Assembly: GCA_020086605.1 (NCBI GenBank)
Contig: JACBWW010000088.1
Location: 529,069 to 593,068 of the forward strand
DNA length: 64,000 bases
Source: Lanius collurio
Taxonomy: Eukaryota; Chordata; Aves; Passeriformes; Laniidae
Reading direction: 5' to 3'
In this document: one piece after another, positions 1 to 11,400 of the stretch
Position numbering within the stretch: position 1 is the first letter of the stretch
How the letters are laid out: each line of letters opens with the position of its first letter
The notes under the pieces: model-generated
What the model was told of the DNA's origin: nothing
Database searches by the model: none
What the model saw: the letters and a program-made list of their open reading frames with translations, nothing else
Program-made: the position numbers and the translations under genes

Positions 1-362
1 NNNNNNNNNNNNNNNNNNNNNNNNNNNNNNNNNNNNNNNNNNNNNNNNNNNNNNNNNNNNNNNNNNNNNNNNNNNNNNNNNNNNNNNNNNNNNNNNNNNN
101 NNNNNNNNNNNNNNNNNNNNNNNNNNNNNNNNNNNNNNNNNNNNNNNNNNNNNNNNNNNNNNNNNNNNNNNNNNNNNNNNNNNNNNNNNNNNNNNNNNNN
201 NNNNNNNNNNNNNNNNNNNNNNNNNNNNNNNNNNNNNNNNNNNNNNNNNNNNNNNNNNNNNNNNNNNNNNNNNNNNNNNNNNNNNNNNNNNNNNNNNNNN
301 NNNNNNNNNNNNNNNNNNNNNNNNNNNNNNNNNNNNNNNNNNNNNNNNNNNNNNNNNNNNNN
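1..362. other. assembly gap (N run)
   Basis: All bases are N. Whatever lies upstream of the RNF126-proximal intergenic region cannot be read here. Confidence 1.
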
Positions 363-3300
363 TAGGCATAGCCGTGAAAGGGTCTGTGCGTCACCGAGTG
401 GGCCGGGGGAGGGGGGGGTCGTGTCCGTGCGTCCCCCGGAGAGGGCGGGGAGCGGCATCCCTGGATTGAGATGGGTCGGGGGAGGTTTGGGGGTGCCCCC
501 CGTGATCGAGGTGCAGTGGAGAAGAGCAGTTTCTGGGCAGACCCTGCGGCGTGGGGGGCCCCAGAGCACTCCCCTGCCCGACCCTGTGCTGCCCGCGCGG
601 CTGTGCCTTCCCCACCCATCCTCGCATGAACCCGAATCTGCCTCCTCCTGCCCTCCTCCTCCTCCCAAAGCAGCCCCGGCTCGCAGCAGGGGTATGGTGA
701 GGGCTGTCTCATAGGTGGCTCCTTTCACCTCTGTTCCCCAAACATTCCCACAGCTCGACCAGTACCCAGCATCACTCCTAACGTTCAGAGGGAAACTGAG
801 GCACCACCTTGAGCCCTGCCAGGCAGGCAAGGAGGGGACAGAGAACTGTGGGGCCGTACCCCCATGGCACGTGCTGCCCCTGTCCTCCACAGATGTCCCC
901 ATCACCACGAGGACTGCTTCATCTGGCTCCAGAGCAGTTCCCCTGGGCTGGGGAACTGCAGCTGGGCCAGCACTGCCAGGTTTTCAGGGCCTCCCAGGCT
1001 TTGTGGGGCTCCCAGCAGGACAGGGGAGGGCAGCAGAGAACCCAGGGCAAGGAAGGTCAGGTTTGGCCTTGCCCCTTGTTTGGTGTCACCACAAAGAGAT
1101 CACCCACCTGTCTGGATGGGGGTCAGGATGCACCGGGGACCATCACCCTGCTCCCCTGGCAGAGCACTGGGGACACAGGGCTTTCTGCCACAGCCCAGGG
1201 CCCTCTCCAGCCCCAAGTGCCTTGTCCAGCTCCCAGCGAGGCAGCTGAGCAACGTTTCACCCCGTGCACTGGCCCCAGCTGAGGTCATGTTTTCGGCAGG
1301 GCTGAGCCGGGCTCTTTCGGAGAGGGGCCCCGGCCGCAAGGCCCATGGGACCCTGCACCACCCCTCTGGCCCAGCAGCAGCCTCCTGGCTCTGAGTGGTG
1401 CCAGCACAGCACGAGCAGCTTGGTTTGGCGTGGGGTGGGGCTGGACACAGCTCTGGTCCAGTGGGACATGGAGCAGCCTGGATCCCATGACAGAGGGAGC
1501 GGGTGCAATGCCAGGTGCCAGCACGGACAGGGAACTGTGTCACTGGCACTGCCACATCTCCATCCCTCCCTCCATCCCTCCAGCTACCACGCTGGCTCTC
1601 ACCAAGGCAGACCTTCCCTCCCTTCTCCCCTTACAGCCCTTTGCACCCCCAGGGACAGGTCAGGAATTGGTGCCATCCGCAGGTACAGGAGCCCTGCAGT
1701 CCCTGACACCTCCAGAGAGTGTGTGGTGGGGACACTGAAGGGTCCTGAGGGAAAGCACAGAGCCAGCAGCTCCTGGCCACCAGGCTCCCAGCGTGCTGCT
1801 GGCCCTGGCGCTGCTCCCGGCCCTGTCCTGGCTGGCGTGACCCAGGCTCGCTCGGCCGCCTCGGAGCAGTTGCCCATGTAAGGGCAGAGGGCTGGGAAGC
1901 CAAACTTCCAACGGGATGTCCGTGAGCGAGCGGGTGGTGATACACTCACGCACATGCTCCAGGATGCAAGAGGAGCTCACGGAGGCCAGGAAGGGATTTT
2001 CCTTGGCTGCGAGTGGGGTTGCACAACCGCCGTCTCTGGCAGGGAAGGGGTCGGACCTCGCTCGGAGCAGCAGGCGCTGCTGCATCTGTAAGGGAGCAGC
2101 CAGGCTCCTGATGTGAAGCAGGAGGAGCCTGGAGGCCAGGAGGGAAGGGGGTCCCTGAACCAAAGGGGGCTCAGAACCCTGATGAGGATGCCCTGCTCCC
2201 AGGAAAACCATGCTGGGGGCTTTGCTTGCCACTGCCCTGGCTGTGGCTAAAGCAACTTGCGTGTGGTGATGCCACAGGTGGGGACCAAGGCTGGTTCTCA
2301 AGCAAAACTGAGAGCAAAATTCCACTGACCATCCCCACGCACAGGGTGATGCTGCCTCCCTGAACCCCATGGACACCCCACGGGGTGACTGAGCCCCAGC
2401 AGCACCCACGGAGTGAGTGGGGTGAGGAGCTGTCCTGGAATCTGCAGGAAAACAGCCCTGCAGCACCCGAAGGGAGACAGAGGAGCCCCTAGGCCGGGGC
2501 TGGGGGTGGCAGGAGGCACTGGAGCAGGGACAAAGGAGCCTTTTGGAGCACAGTGAATGGTGGCCTCACATCTGACCTTTCCTCTGGGCACTGGTGCCAC
2601 GCTGGATCAGAGCTGCAAGCAGGATTTTGGGACAAGGTTCAGACCCAACCATTCTCCCCCCAAACCCAGCTGCTGCACGCTGCTGCTGGGCTCCTTTAAG
2701 GAGGGAATCTCGCCTCTCTCATCAGTTCAGGCTAATTAAACTCTGCTAAACCAATTAGAGCTGCAATTTGCAACAAGAAGTTCTATTGAGAAGAAGAGCC
2801 CAGGGTCAGGGCAGAGGTTTCATACCGCCGGCGTGGATCTGTGGGCAGGTGTTGGCCAGGGCCCTGGATGTTGCCATTTCCCTGTTGGAGTGAGGTGATC
2901 CTGGCCCCATTCCTCTCCTCACCGCAGTGGGATGCCCCAATTTCTCTCCTGCAAGCAGAGATGCTGCCAAACACCGCAGTGGAGAGAGGGGCTGCTGGTG
3001 AGGGGCTCCACAGCCCCAGCTCAGGTTTGTCCACGAGCCCGTGGGACTCCAGGAGCCCTCGGGGACAGGCTCAGCACAGCAGGACCAGCACTAGAGCTCA
3101 GTGTGCACCCAGCGAAGGGGGACGGGATCGAGCCTCGGTCACATCCCTCGGAGCACGTGGCGAGTGGCCAGAGCGAGGCGTGAGCCCAGGGCACGGCCCC
3201 GGGGCTGCTGCGGCTGCCTTGACCCTGGGGCGGGATTTTCTCCTGTGTCCTCACGGATCCAGCGCAGTGAATTGAGTCAGTGCTTGTTTGGGGAGAGAGT

Positions 3301-3387
3301 GTCGGGACTGCTCCTTGATGGCCGCGCTCCACCCCCAGCGCTGACACGGAGCTTCGCCCCGCGCCCCGGGGCGGCAGCGTCACCGCT

Positions 3388-3535
3388 CCGTGCCTCAGTT
3401 TCCCCATCTGCTGAGGCGAGATAATGCTCCTCTGCTTGATCCTGCGCTATCTCCCAGGAAGGTTGCAGGGATTAGTTTGCTAATGTTTGCAAGGAGCTTT
3501 GAAGATGAAAAGCCGTGAACAAATGCCAAGAAGTG
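3388..3535 (+). repeat. MIR/CORE-SINE-like relic
   Basis: The stretch carries the hallmark TGCCTCAGTTTCCCCATCTG at 3391-3410, then GATAATGC, a GGTTGCAGGGATTAG block and a tail reading GCAAGGAGCTTTGAAGATGAAAAGC. This order is that of MIR-type CORE-SINEs. The copy is diverged and has no clear ends or target duplication, so family assignment is by eye only. Confidence 0.5.
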
Positions 3536-4309
3536 CTGAGCTGGATTCTCCTCGCCAAGTAATCGTTTCATGTTCCTGGGACACTTCCACTTCTGTGGAT
3601 GAAGGAAGGCAGGGCGGCAGCGCCAGCATGCAGGGCGGGCTGGGAGGCTGACATACATTCCCAAGACCTGCCCCTCCAAATCTGATCACCCACTGTTTGA
3701 TTCCTGATCAAACTCTGATCAAACTCTGATCCCTCCTGCTGATGCCCAGACCCAGACCCCCTCCCATCGCTAGCACCCTGCAGGCCCCAGAGCCACAAGA
3801 AGCATCACCCTGGGGGGATTCGCTCCCTCTCCCCTCCACAGAAATGTCCTCCCCCTCTCCAGTGCTTTGAGTACCCTCAGCAAGAGCTGCACTTGCCCAA
3901 TGTCTCTTCTTTTCAGCCACCAGCTCTGCCCTGAGCTGATGGGAGATGCTCTGGGCTCTGCCCACGCTGGGGAAATGCCAGTGCTTGGAGCCAGGAGGTG
4001 CAAGCAACAGGGAGCAGGGACTGGGAAGGCTGGGATGCAGGAAAGCAGTAGCCAGAGCCAGCAGAGTCATCCTGTACCGTCCCATTTCATCCCATCCCAC
4101 CCCACAGGACCCTGCAGCCCCGCCTGGAGAAGCCACCTCCGACACTCTCAGCAAGGAGCAGCTGTCTCCTGGCTCCAGCTCCACCTCTCCTGTCCACACA
4201 CGCCCATTTCCAGCCGCCTGGTGAGCTCCTTACGGAACCATCCCGTTGTCCACACGGCTGAGCCTGGCGGGATCAGCCTGACCGGGCTCGGCCACGCGTG
4301 ACACAGGTT

Positions 4310-4345
4310 TTGTGTGTGTGTTTACGTGTGTATGTGTGTGTAAAC
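4310..4345. repeat. imperfect (TG)n tract
   Basis: Interrupted TG dinucleotide repeat with TTTACG and TAAACA interruptions. Simple sequence in intergenic DNA. Confidence 0.75.
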
Positions 4346-4901
4346 AAGCCGTGAGTCAGCGCCGGCTGCCGTGAGGGGCAGGAGCAAAGCGAGCCTCGAG
4401 GGAAGAGCTGGTGGTGCTGTGGAACGTCGGGAAACCGTGTGGGGCTGAACTGGGTCCAAAGCTGGGAGTTGGGAAAACCTCCCTGGTCATTGAAGTCTCC
4501 TGGTTCTCGGTGAGGCTGGGGAGAGGCACTGCTGGAGGAGGCAGAGCTGCACCAGCAAGGGCAGAGGCTGCTCTGCTGGTCTTGGCTCCCAGAGCAAGGT
4601 GCTGGTTATTGGGATGGGACAGATGGGCTGGGGGCTGCCCTGCTCCCCTACCAGCCAGGGGAGGGCATGGACCACATCGGCACTGCAATGCCAGCATCCC
4701 GGCCTTGCCAGACTGGTGGCCCTGCAGACTTCCTGTCCTGTGGGCCACTAAAGAGCAGAGCCACCAGAGGTCACATCCTCCCTGGAGGCCCCATCTGCCA
4801 CACAGCCCCTGTTAGCTAAAGAGCCTCATTGCTTGGCCCAGGCTGGCAGTTGTTAGAAAAGCATGTTTTTCACATTAAAATTTCCCTTGAAGAACAATGG
4901 T

Positions 4902-4936
4902 AAAAAAAAAAAAAAAAAAAGCATTAAAAAAAAAAA
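4902..4936. repeat. poly(A) tracts
   Basis: A run of 19 A at 4902-4920 is followed after GCATT by a second run of 11 A. The upstream sequence shows no recognisable retrocopy, so this is annotated as simple sequence only. Confidence 0.8.
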
Positions 4937-5774
4937 GGCAAAGAATCCAAAAAGAAAAAGGAAAATTTTTGGTGGAGCCCAAGAGCAGCCCCTTGGGACC
5001 ATGAACTTCCCCTGTGCCCTGGCTGCTCCCAGAGGAAGGTGGGCCACTGGGACAGCACAGCTGGGCCAGCGAAGGACCACCAAGATACCACCAGCCCTTC
5101 CGATCCAGGGATCAGAGCCATGTAGGGCTGGGGACCACCCCCCACCAGTGTGCCACAGCCTGGTGGTGGTGAGGAGGGGGCTCAGCCTGCACTGCTGCTC
5201 CTGGGTCACTGTGAGCTGCCAGATGGGATCCGGACCCGCAGCCTGGAGGTGTGAGGCTCCAGGAGATGAGGTGGGGGATGTAAATCTCCCAATCTGTCTG
5301 AGCAAATTCAAAGGAGACCGATTCAAATCCGCCGTGACACGACTGGCTCGGGGCGGGTAGACAATCCCTGCAGTGTCTGTAAGGAATCTCGCCGCTTTCC
5401 TTTGAGTGGCCTCCAATTTATTAATTAAAATAGGCAATTATATATGATGTGGGGTGGAGGGGAGCAGGGAGACCAGCTGCACCAGTTATTCTCACTTGGC
5501 AGGAATTGCTCTGGAAGCTGCTCTGGCTCCAGGAGGTGCTTGTGCTTCCCAGGGCCCAAGGCAGAGCCTGGGATGAGCCCATGCCTGGAGCTGCCCCTGT
5601 GCCTCCAACATCTGGGCAGTGTGGGGGCTTCAGTTCCAGTCACCACTTTGTTTAGGAACACAGGGTCCTGAGGCCAGGAGAAATCCCTGTGACCCCCTGT
5701 GTGGGATCCCAGAGGGGCACATGTCCCCTCCACTTCTCAGCCCAGGTGGGACGGTGACTCTGAGCTGCTGGAGG

Positions 5775-6205
5775 TGATGCCTTAGGAGGTCTCCTAGAAA
5801 CCGAGACTAGACAGGAGTAAAGGAATAAAAGTAGGTATTTATTTGAAAGGCCTTCTCCCCTGGGCAGCCAGAGGCCACTGCCAAAATGGACCCCAGGATG
5901 GACGACAGGTCACGAGTTCTTCACACTTTTATAGGTTTGGTTCATTTGCATATCAGGGTTAATTCTCCAATTAAAGCTTCGGTTAATGATGTAATTTCCT
6001 CTCTGCTTGCCCCCCTTTAGAGGCTTTTGGTTTATACTTTTTGGGCCTAGGACAGTCTGGGTGTCCTTGGAGAGCAGGTCTGGAGAGGCTTTGTTATGTC
6101 TACCTAGCAGGAGAGAGCAGAAATCAACAGGCTACAGGAAACTTCAGAGTTACACACGGGGCAGTATCGGGTTTGAAAAATATAAAATTAAAACCTAAGG
6201 CCTCA
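5775..6205 (-). mobile_element. solo LTR of an endogenous retrovirus
   Basis: A 431-bp element with complete boundaries. Its ends are a near-perfect 12-bp inverted repeat (TGATGCCTTAGG at the left, CCTAAGGCCTCA at the right, 11 of 12 matching) with the canonical TG...CA. It is flanked by a 4-bp direct repeat, GAGG, at 5771-5774 and 6206-6209. Read on the minus strand it has a TATA box (TATAAAAG, 5926-5933) followed about 85 bp later by AATAAA (5838-5843), the normal U3-R-U5 layout. No internal retroviral genes adjoin it, so it is a recombinational solo LTR. A 4-bp duplication suggests a gammaretrovirus-like (ERV1) integrase, by inference. Confidence 0.82.
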
Positions 6206-6209
6206 GAGG

Positions 6210-8200
6210 AGCCTCCCACCATGTGCCATCCCCTCAGACAATGGGAGCCCTGGGATATTTTCCGCTGCCCTTCCCAAGTGGGGTGGCCGATTTGGGAGCG
6301 TGCTCTGCCTAACGATGACTCGATCCTACCTGGGGAGGTGTCACCTCCTCGTCAGCTCTCTCGGGTGAGGGTGCAGTTTGCCTTTCTGCAGCACCGTGGG
6401 AAAATCCTTCCCTGGGTGACTCAAATTTGCTCCCCACCAGATGCAGCTTCCTTGGAGGCAGCAGAAGGCAGGGGGACAGCCAGACACAGAACCCTCAATC
6501 CTGGGGTACCCGAGCAGCATCAGAGACGAGGTCCACGTTGCCATGGGATACTCATGCCCTGTGTGGGGAGGAATCGTGGCTGGGGCCGAAGCCAGGGCTG
6601 AGGCTGTGTGGGAGAAGGGTGATCCCCTCTCATGGTCAGCACCAGCAATGAGGGATGGGCAGGGGACTTTGGCTGTAGCTCATGGGCAGAGGCTGCAGTC
6701 CTGGCATGGAGCTTTCATCCCATGGAAGCAGACCCCAACAAGCCGAGGGGGCTTTTGGAAGACCCTTCCCACTGCTGCTGGGGCCGCTCTGCTGCCCTTA
6801 TCTCCATGTGCATCCACATCCGCTGCCATTTGCATCCCAACGAGTGTTGCCACGTTCAGCTTCCACAGCTCCTGCGTCAGGGAATTCCAGAGGGACAAAG
6901 TCAGTGGAGCCGGATCCTTCCCCCCCACCTCAACCCACAGGCACCCGGCACCCATTTGTGATCAAGTGGCAACTTGTCCTCCGACCGTGAAACAGAACAA
7001 TCGCGGGCAAGAAGCTTCCCTTGGGCTGTGAAATGCCCCATCCGGAGCCGCGGGCTCCGCGCTGAGGCTCCGGGCTCTGTCTGGCTCCCGGCTGGGCCAC
7101 GACGCACTGTCTGGACCCACCTCTCGAATATAAAAGAGTTACGGGAGCAGCGGTTTCCTCATCACCTGTAAATAAATGCCAACATGCCTTATCAGCGGCC
7201 GGGATCATCGATCAGCCACTGAACTCTGCCAATCCATCCCACAGCTGCAATTCCCACAGCACGACCGAGCCCTCCCAGCTGCTGACCGGTGACCCAGCCC
7301 TCAAGCGCTGTGTCCCACCAGCATCCAGCTCAGGACGTCTCACCCCATCCTTGTCCCTGTTCCCCCCGCAGCGCTGGGAGCAGAGACCTGCCAAGTTTTC
7401 CACGGCTCCTGAGCTGCTCCGCAAATCCCTCCCCGGCTCCATCACCCGGCTAAGCTGGAGCAGCAAATCCTGGGCTGAAGATGCCACCTGCTGGGAGCGG
7501 GGCTGGTGGCCCCACAGCCCCACCATGCAGAACCCTTAAAATCACACGGTCCTGCCACCCCAACCCCGCCGAGCATCCTCACCACCCCCCCTTCCCCAGA
7601 ACCTCACAACCGCCCTGCATGGATACCCCAAAACCTCCCCAGCCACAGCACCCCAAAATCCTGGCTCGCCGGTGCCACACAGCAGCCCCTGGGGCTTGGG
7701 ACCCCCGTGAGGGCCAGGCAGAACCTCTGCTCTCTCAAAAGCTGCAGCCTGGGCAAAACGCTGGCCCTGAACCGAGCCCCAGGTGGGATTCCCAGGGCCC
7801 CAAAAATGGAGATTTCACCCCAAAAATCTCCCCAGCATCCAAAGGGAAAGGTCCGGGAGAAGCACCCAATCTAAGAGGGTTCTGCCAAAATGGAACGTTC
7901 CAGTTCCTTTGTGGCTATTGCAATTTGAAGCACCTCCTGGGATTTTCACTGGGAATACCCCTTTTTCCTCGTTTCAAGGGACTCAACCTCTCCCCAGCTC
8001 CTTTTTCCCTCCTCTTTTAAAAGATAAATAAATAAATAAATAAATAAATAAGTCCGGGTTTGGGATGATATTTTAAAGCTCGGAAGTCTGCTGGGGGCTG
8101 AGAGGAGGGATCGGGAGCCCGGGGGCGGAGGGAGGTGCTTCCCGGAATCTGGGGGTCCCGGAATGGGAGCGGGGTCCCGGAATTGGGGGACCCGTCCCGC
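6210..8200. other. intergenic region upstream of RNF126
   Basis: No gene supported. A TATA-like GAATATAAAAGAG lies near 7128-7140 but no coding exon follows it. A (TAAA)n microsatellite lies at 8024-8051. Confidence 0.55.
8024..8051. repeat. (TAAA)n microsatellite
   Basis: About seven perfect TAAA units upstream of the RNF126 promoter. Confidence 0.95.
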
Positions 8201-8214
8201 TCTCCCTGGCCACG

Positions 8215-8417
8215 CCCCCTCCCCTTTTTGGGAAAATCTCCGCCCACCTGCATTGGATGGGGAAAGCCCCGCCCCAGAACGAGCCCCGCCCCCGAATGAG
8301 CCCCGCCCCTAAGCCCTCCTCGCCTTCCGCGTTTGCGCCGCGCGATGTCTCCTGTCCCCGCTCGGCCGCCGTCGGCGCCGCGGTGCGCGCGGGGGGCGGG
8401 GCCGGCGGGCAGGGAAG
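8215..8417 (+). promoter_or_regulatory. RNF126: RNF126 proximal promoter and 5' UTR
   Basis: CpG-rich, TATA-less interval just before the RNF126 start codon. It holds three GC boxes reading CCCCGCCCC (8267-8275, 8284-8292, 8301-8309) and an inverted CCAAT box, ATTGG, at 8252-8256. This is typical of Sp1/NF-Y-driven housekeeping promoters. The transcription start cannot be fixed from sequence alone. Confidence 0.65.
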
Positions 8418-11400
8418 ATGGCGGAGGCGTCGCCGCAGCCGGGCCGGTTCTTCTGCCACTGCTGCTCGGCCGAGATCGCCCCGCGCCTGCCCGTGAGCGG
8501 GGGACCAGGGAGGGTCACCGGGGGGGCGCGGGAGCTCGGGCACGGTCGAGCAGGGACCCCGAGGGGGCGGGCACGTGGGGGCGAGGCCTGAGGGGCCCAG
8601 GGGGCCTGAGCGGCGGGGAGGCGGGGGAGTGCCCTGTGGGGCTCCACCTATGGCACCGGCGCTCGGCGGCGTTGAGAGGGGCTGGGTGGGGTCTGCAGCG
8701 AGGGAACGGGACTGCGGCGACGAGTGGAGAGGGTCTGAGGAGGGAATGGGGCGGCCTGGCCGAGGGGCAGCAGCTGGGCGAGCCGCGGCGGGGGCGGCCG
8801 GAGGGGCCCTCGGCCCGGATTGAGGGACCCGCAGCGGTTTGAGCGCTCCGACCGCCCCGTGGAGAGCGGCTGGGCCACGCCGAGGAGCCGGTCTGGGGCG
8901 GGAGTCCGTCCGGCAGCAGCCCCAGGGTCCGGCTCTGGCACCCCCAGCCTGAGCCCATCCGGTGCCCGGTAGTGGTGAGGGGTTTCTCGGCCGTCTCTCG
9001 GGAAGATTTAAGGAACACAAGAAAAGTCCCGCGGTGGTGGTGGCTGGGGCTCAGGGAGGTAGGTGCACGGGTAACACGTAGGCAGAAATGCTGTGTAGGC
9101 ACCTGGGCAGGTGATCACACACCCCAAAATCTGACATGTGCGGTGCTTGTCCTGGTGTGGGTGGAAAAGGAGTGTGGGCTGTTGGGGAGGATCTGGTGGA
9201 TCACCTGCTCCCCTGCTCGGCTTGTTGAGATGTTAAATGTTGTTTGGAGAGCTCTGTTGGTCGCTTTGTCTTGACAATTTTCACAGCATCTTGTCCCAAA
9301 AGTCATTGCTGGCCGCTGGCACTCAATTTGAGAAGCCTCCAAGGGCAAATCAGAGTTGTCCCTGCCAGGGGTGGTTGGTTTGTGATGTGTAATTTGTACT
9401 TTTGCCCTCTTGTTTGGGCCAGAGTGGGCCGTGCTGGGGGCTCCCAGCTCGTGTGTAAGGTGAGGACAAACCCCTGACCGTGCTCCTGCTGAGCACACAT
9501 GGGCTCTTGGGCAGGAGCCAGGAGGTAACCGAGAATATCTGTTGTTTATTTCTGTTCACACCCCCCGTGCTGGGCCGTGCTCACATCTGGTGTGTGCACT
9601 TGGCTGGGCACACCTGGCTGGGCACACCTGGCTGGGCACACCTGGCTGTGCCAGCCGGACACCCTTGACCACACTGGGCCAGGCAGGGAGCAGCTCCTGT
9701 GTTTGGGGGCTCAGGGCTGGGTGGCTGTGAGTTCATGAACTTGTTGTGGGGATCCAGGTTCACTCTGGTTTCACTCAGGTTTCACTCACCATCTGCAGAC
9801 GCAGTGAGCAGAGCTGCCAAAGGAGGGACTCAAACAGCCCGAGAAACAACAAACTTTGACATTTGTGCTGTTCCAGCTGCAGAGGAATGTGCTGATCCCT
9901 GTGCTGGGAGCTGGCTGTGAGCACACAGACACACAGAGCACACAGCAGCTCCCTGGAGCGGGCAGCTGAGAGGAGCAGGGTGCTCAGGCCACGGTCATTC
10001 ACCCCTGTGCCTCGTGTGTCCCCACCAGTTTGTGCTGGTGGGAAGCAAAGCAAAGGGAGTTTCACGGGCAGGGGTTTTATGGGCTGCAGTTCCCTGTGCT
10101 CACACAGGAGACCCTGAGCTCAAACCTGGTGTCAGTGGTTGTTTTACAGTGGCAGATGGAGGAGTCCTGTGTGGGAGAGGGGGCAGCCACCTCTCCCAGT
10201 CTGTTCCTGGGCCTCGGAGCTCTCATATCTCCCTGGGCAGACAGGGCTATGCAGTGACTCCAGGCTGTGCTCCTTCCCTGGGGCTTTATCAGGGTTGGCT
10301 GCAGGGGCCAGAGGAGCGACCCCAAGGGCCTTGTCAGCGGCCTCAACTCCTTGGGGGAATCCCTCAGTCTGGCTAAGGGCTGTGCCAATTCCAATGCAGC
10401 AGCAAAAGGAAGTGGCATTATTTTTAGAAGCTCTTAAATGCCTTCTGTGCTGAGCCCAGCTCTGCCAGCACAGGGATTTGGGGTGGCGTGTGCCCGCTCT
10501 GGGGCAGGGGGTGGGATTGGCTCAGTGATGCTGTTTCTTCTCGAGCACTGAAAAGCAAAGCAGTTCCCTTGCAGGGTCTCCAGCGTTCTGGGCTGCTCTG
10601 CCCAGGACAGGGTGGTTGTAGAGGATGAATTCCTCACTAAGCCCAGGAATCGTGAGGAAGTGGCTGTCACAGGCACTGCACACTGAGCCTGTCTGTCCTG
10701 ACATGCTCTGTAGTCAGTGCTCAGGGGACTGGAGTGGCTGCAGGTCTCTGTGGTGAGCTCTGGGCGTGGGAGTGTGAGATCCTGGCTGCAGAGTGACCCG
10801 GTGTGTCCCTGTGTGCTGTGAAGCCCAGGCTGTGTTAGTGACAGAGACCGTTCAGCCTCCCTGAGCACCACGACCTTGCCGAGTCCCTGCTGCTATTCCT
10901 GCATTGTTTTCTGCTCCCCAAAACACGCAGCCGAGCCAAAGTTTGGCAGTTTTGAGTTGGGGGTTTCACTTTCACTTCACTGGAACTGTATCAGCTGCTA
11001 CCTAATGCTGTGTCTGTACTGGGGATTAATCAGTATCACCCTCATCATTCTTAAGCTGAGCTCTCACAGGCTCAGGCCGAGCTCTGGCTTCGCTGGCTCA
11101 GGAAGGCAAATGTTGGGGTTTGGGGTCTCTCTGGCTCTGGGACCGTGGCGTGTGCTGGGGATGGCAGACTGCAGCACCCTCCCACCTCATCACACCCTGC
11201 AGCTCTGAGGTACCACTTCCTTCTCTCACCTGGTGTGTCTCCTCCTGCAGGACTACATCTGCCCACGGTGTGAGTCTGGCTTTATTGAAGAGCTTCCTGA
11301 GGAGCCGAGGTAATGTGCTGCCCCAGGGGCTGCTGCTCGAGTCAGCCCGGGTTGCTTTGCTCCCTTCCTAGTTCAAAGGCAATGTTTGATATAAAATGCA

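Larger units (their letters stand above)
363..5770. other. intergenic region, no supported gene
   Basis: GC-rich intergenic DNA between the first gap and the solo LTR. The open frames here are short, overlap on both strands and match no family I recognise. Visible landmarks are a MIR-like relic near 3388-3535, a TG-rich patch at 4310-4345, a poly(A) run at 4902-4920 and AT-richer blocks at 2716-2790 and 5280-5450 that could be conserved noncoding sequence. In human the neighbour on this side of RNF126 is FSTL3; I see no follistatin-like cysteine-rich exon here. Confidence 0.6.

Noticed and set aside
775..806. GGGAAACTGAGGCA, a MIR-like motif on the minus strand
   Set aside because: The match is about 14 bp and nothing around it continues the element.
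4902..4936. Poly(A) run as the tail of a processed pseudogene
   Set aside because: No coding or mRNA-like sequence precedes it and no flanking duplication is seen.
5280..5437. Minus-strand frame with LEATQRKAARFLTDTAG, faintly like a LINE reverse transcriptase C-terminus
   Set aside because: The similarity is confined to a few residues, and no other reverse-transcriptase motif or CR1 3' tail is present.
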